Below are positions 4,865 through 6,728 of a stretch of DNA of 6,728 nucleotides, in pieces. The position numbers were made by a program, and so were the translations under genes. The stretch spans positions 1 through 6,728 of the forward strand of contig CAKSXP010000099.1 in assembly GCA_934515035.1 (NCBI GenBank), given 5' to 3'. The notes under the pieces were generated by a model. It was not told the DNA's origin. It did not search any database and saw nothing but the letters and a program-made list of their open reading frames with translations. This DNA comes from an uncultured Oscillospiraceae bacterium (GTDB taxonomy: Bacteria > Bacillota > Clostridia > Oscillospirales > Oscillospiraceae). The first letter of the stretch is position 1. The number at the start of each line of letters is the position of its first letter.

Positions 4865-6640
4865 TTATTTGACCTCGAGCACTATGCGGCCCTGGAAGTC
4901 GCCGGCGGTGATCGGAGTTTCAACACCGTCGATGAGCATACGAAGGGTCTTGCCCTCGGGAGCGGTGACGACAGCGCCCTCGGCAAGGGTGAGGCGGGTT
5001 ATGTAGCTGGTGTCCGCAACGGTCCAGACACTCTCGCCGTCCATCGTGATGATGACGCCGTTGTTGACGGTCGGTGCGGCCTCCTGCTCAACGCAGCTGA
5101 TGAGGTAATACTTCTCGGCGTTGATAACGTCGGTGCCCTCCTCGGGGTACCACTGCTTTGCGGAGGAGATAACGCTCTCGGCGCAGACGTTCTTCATGTC
5201 GATCACGAGGTTGTGAGCGCCCTGAAGGCCTTCGCCCATGTCTTCCCAATCCTCGGGGTCGATTCCCGCGGGGATCTCCATCGGGCCGTTGCGGTCGTTG
5301 GCCTTGAGCTCCGTCGTGGAGTTGAGGAAATCGCCGCAGACGTCCATGTTGGACAGGTTGACAAAGATGTCCAGCGTGGGATCGGGATTCCACAGATCGC
5401 GGTCGACATAGACGTCGGTCTCGTCGTAGGGGATCTTGTAGAAATCGCCGCCGCCCATGCCGGGATCGTCGTTATCCATGAGCTGCATGATGACGCCGTT
5501 GCCGGAGGCTATCTCGCAGTTGTCAAAGTTGAAGGTGCTGGTGGAGCCCTTGACGCAGATGGTGGAGCTTCCGGTATTGATGACGGTGCCGCGGTCGAAG
5601 GTCACGGTGCCGTAGCGGTCACGGAATGCCATTGCAGCAAACATGTTGCCGTTGATGGTGCAGTTGGAGAACGAAGCACCGCTGTCGGAATGATCCATTC
5701 CGCGCTTTTCCGGCTCGGAGTCGAGCAGCAGAGCAAAGCCGTTGACGTTGAGCTCGCAGCCGTCGAACGCGAAGAAGCAGTCGCCGATGCAGAAAACGCC
5801 GTAGCCGCGTGCGCGGGGCCCGGTCAGATCCAGCGTCGTGTTGCGCAGATATGCGCGGTTGTGGATGGAGCCGTCAACGGAGATAACGCCCCAGCCGTTG
5901 GACTTCATGTAGGAGTCGTTGATATACACGGTCGCGTTCTCGCATACCTGGTTGGAACGGTTGGTGCCGTAAATGCCCATGAGCCAGTTGGGGGAACCGC
6001 TGAGCTTGGGGTGGTCCGGAGCTTTCGGGCTGTTGTTGATTATGCGGCTGTTGTTGATGGTGAGAACAGTGTCTCCGCCGGCGTGGAAGCAGCAGCGGGT
6101 AACTCCGGCGAACTGGAAGTCGCAGTCCTGTATCGTGACGCGGCTGTTGCCGATGGCGGTAACGCCGGCGCCGACGCCGATGAAGTCGTCGCTTCCGGAG
6201 CCTTCGAACTCGAAGCGGCAGTTGCGGATCTCATACTTGCTGTCGCCGTCGATGAGGATGCCGTTGACGTCCTCCTCGCAGGAATAGAACTCGACGTCAC
6301 GGGCATAGGTGTCCGTGATCTCGCCGCCGTTTGCCATGCCGAGGAAGGAGCGCTTCTCGCAGAGGTGGTTGTTGTCGATGACTGCGGCGCAGCGGAACAT
6401 CGTGTCCGGTCCGCCGAAGAGTCTGTGCAGTCCGGAGGGCGGCATAACGTAGTAATCCTGAACGAGGACCTTTACGTCGCCGGCATAGGTGCCGGGCACG
6501 GCGGCCTCGTTGCGTCCGTTGACCATCAGAATAACGCCCTTGCCTTCCGGCGCTTCGATGCTGCCGCCCTCTTCTATGATGAGGTGGGTCAGCTCGACGG
6601 ATTCTTCGATCTTCCAGACATCGCTTACAGTTTTGGTCAT
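4865..6640 (-). CDS. Parallel beta-helix (pectate-lyase-fold-like) protein with duplicated end modules, no signal peptide (591 aa)
   Basis: The central region (about residues 110-440) is built of irregular rungs with a recurring turn of the form hydrophobic-x-N/D-C/S-x-hydrophobic, for example IRNCRFEFEG (138), IQDCDFQFAG (170), INDSYMKSNG (240), LRNTTLDLTG (265), FDGCELNVNG (292), FSNCTING (324) and FDNCEIASG (372). This is typical of right-handed parallel beta-helix proteins. Residues 6-60 and 536-590 are two copies of one module, each with VW, T-x-L, EG and APEGK. The N-terminus (MTKTVSDVWKIEE) has no hydrophobic core and no anchor or sorting motif is seen. With 17 cysteines and an acidic composition, a cytoplasmic location is likely (inference). 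The start is ATG at 6640 with AAGGAGAG 5 nt upstream. Codon choice looks more selective than in the neighbours, suggesting good expression. Catalytic residues cannot be assigned; it could be an inactive structural or carbohydrate-binding protein. Confidence 0.85.
   Translation of the reverse strand: MTKTVSDVWKIEESVELTHLIIEEGGSIEAPEGKGVILMVNGRNEAAVPGTYAGDVKVLVQDYYVMPPSGLHRLFGGPDTMFRCAAVIDNNHLCEKRSFLGMANGGEITDTYARDVEFYSCEEDVNGILIDGDSKYEIRNCRFEFEGSGSDDFIGVGAGVTAIGNSRVTIQDCDFQFAGVTRCCFHAGGDTVLTINNSRIINNSPKAPDHPKLSGSPNWLMGIYGTNRSNQVCENATVYINDSYMKSNGWGVISVDGSIHNRAYLRNTTLDLTGPRARGYGVFCIGDCFFAFDGCELNVNGFALLLDSEPEKRGMDHSDSGASFSNCTINGNMFAAMAFRDRYGTVTFDRGTVINTGSSTICVKGSTSTFNFDNCEIASGNGVIMQLMDNDDPGMGGGDFYKIPYDETDVYVDRDLWNPDPTLDIFVNLSNMDVCGDFLNSTTELKANDRNGPMEIPAGIDPEDWEDMGEGLQGAHNLVIDMKNVCAESVISSAKQWYPEEGTDVINAEKYYLISCVEQEAAPTVNNGVIITMDGESVWTVADTSYITRLTLAEGAVVTAPEGKTLRMLIDGVETPITAGDFQGRIVLEVK
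4871..5035 (-). repeat. C-terminal copy of the 55-residue module in the beta-helix protein
   Basis: Encodes residues 536-590. It aligns without gaps to residues 6-60, with 15 of 55 positions identical by hand count (VW, T, L, EG, APEGK, three glycines and a final V) and many conservative changes. Confidence 0.75.
6461..6625 (-). repeat. N-terminal copy of the 55-residue module in the beta-helix protein
   Basis: Encodes residues 6-60 (SDVWKIEES to VKVLV). It pairs with the C-terminal copy at 4871-5035. The pattern VW-(I/V)...T-x-L...EG...APEGK...(N/D)G...G-x-(Y/F)-x-G resembles one or two strand turns that could cap the helix. Confidence 0.75.
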
Positions 6641-6645
6641 AATTT

Positions 6646-6653
6646 CTCTCCTT
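6646..6653 (-). promoter_or_regulatory. Ribosome binding site of the beta-helix protein gene
   Basis: AAGGAGAG on the minus strand, 5 nt before the ATG at 6640-6638. It supports this start; there is no alternative in-frame start upstream inside the window with a site of this quality. Confidence 0.75.
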
Positions 6654-6674
6654 GTTTCATTTCTTATAAATCAG

Positions 6675-6709
6675 CTTCGGGAAGGGGGTATTATCCCCCT
6701 TCCCGGAAG
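6675..6709. other. GC-rich hairpin upstream of the beta-helix gene
   Basis: CTTC plus GGGAAGGGGG (6675-6688) pairs with CCCCCTTCCC plus GAAG (6695-6709) over 14 bp with a single bulged G (6705) and a TATTAT loop. On neither strand is it followed by a T-tract, so it is not a typical terminator. It lies 22 nt upstream of the RBS, so it may be a leader element (for example a 5' mRNA stabiliser) or the end of an upstream transcript. No convincing minus-strand promoter was found in 6654-6728; the promoter may lie beyond the window. Confidence 0.6.
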
Positions 6710-6728
6710 TTGATGTTTACAGTTATTC

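Overview
The window looks like a fragment of a Clostridia-type Firmicutes chromosome, perhaps an Oscillospirales-like gut anaerobe (inference). The support is AGGAGG-type ribosome binding sites ahead of every gene, tandem DegV-family lipid-binding proteins, a Clostridia-style MATE transporter, an XRE regulator with a membrane tail, and classic stem plus T-tract terminators. Most coding sequence is fairly GC-rich. The first ~480 bases and the gap near 4680-4790 are clearly AT-richer. No rRNA, tRNA, CRISPR array, insertion sequence or phage gene was seen.

Layout. (1) 1-302: a 72-residue two-helix membrane protein of unknown function on the minus strand, with a GTG start and its own promoter. 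(2) 433-2517: a plus-strand operon with a near-consensus promoter, a MATE-family efflux transporter, an XRE-type DNA-binding protein with four predicted membrane helices, and a strong terminator whose left arm can also pair with an upstream segment. (3) 2626-4479: a plus-strand pair of DegV/FakB-like fatty-acid-binding proteins 15 nt apart, closed by a long hairpin terminator. (4) 4418-4864: a 447-base gap between convergent genes. It holds both genes' terminators, but also a minus-strand promoter with two perfect consensus hexamers and a 16-bp palindrome over the -35 box, with no recognisable gene downstream. (5) 4865-6640: a minus-strand 591-residue parallel beta-helix protein without a signal peptide, bracketed by two copies of a 55-residue module, with a strong RBS, a GC-rich leader hairpin and its own terminator.

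How the genes may work together. The MATE exporter and the membrane-anchored regulator look like a self-contained export and sensing unit. The DegV pair should present fatty acids to a FakA-type kinase encoded elsewhere. The beta-helix protein is an independent unit, probably well expressed and cytoplasmic. The items most worth a second look are the orphan consensus promoter with palindrome in the convergent gap, the duplicated end modules of the beta-helix protein, and the altered ligand motifs and cysteine cluster of the first DegV protein. Nothing here is a clear new multi-gene system.
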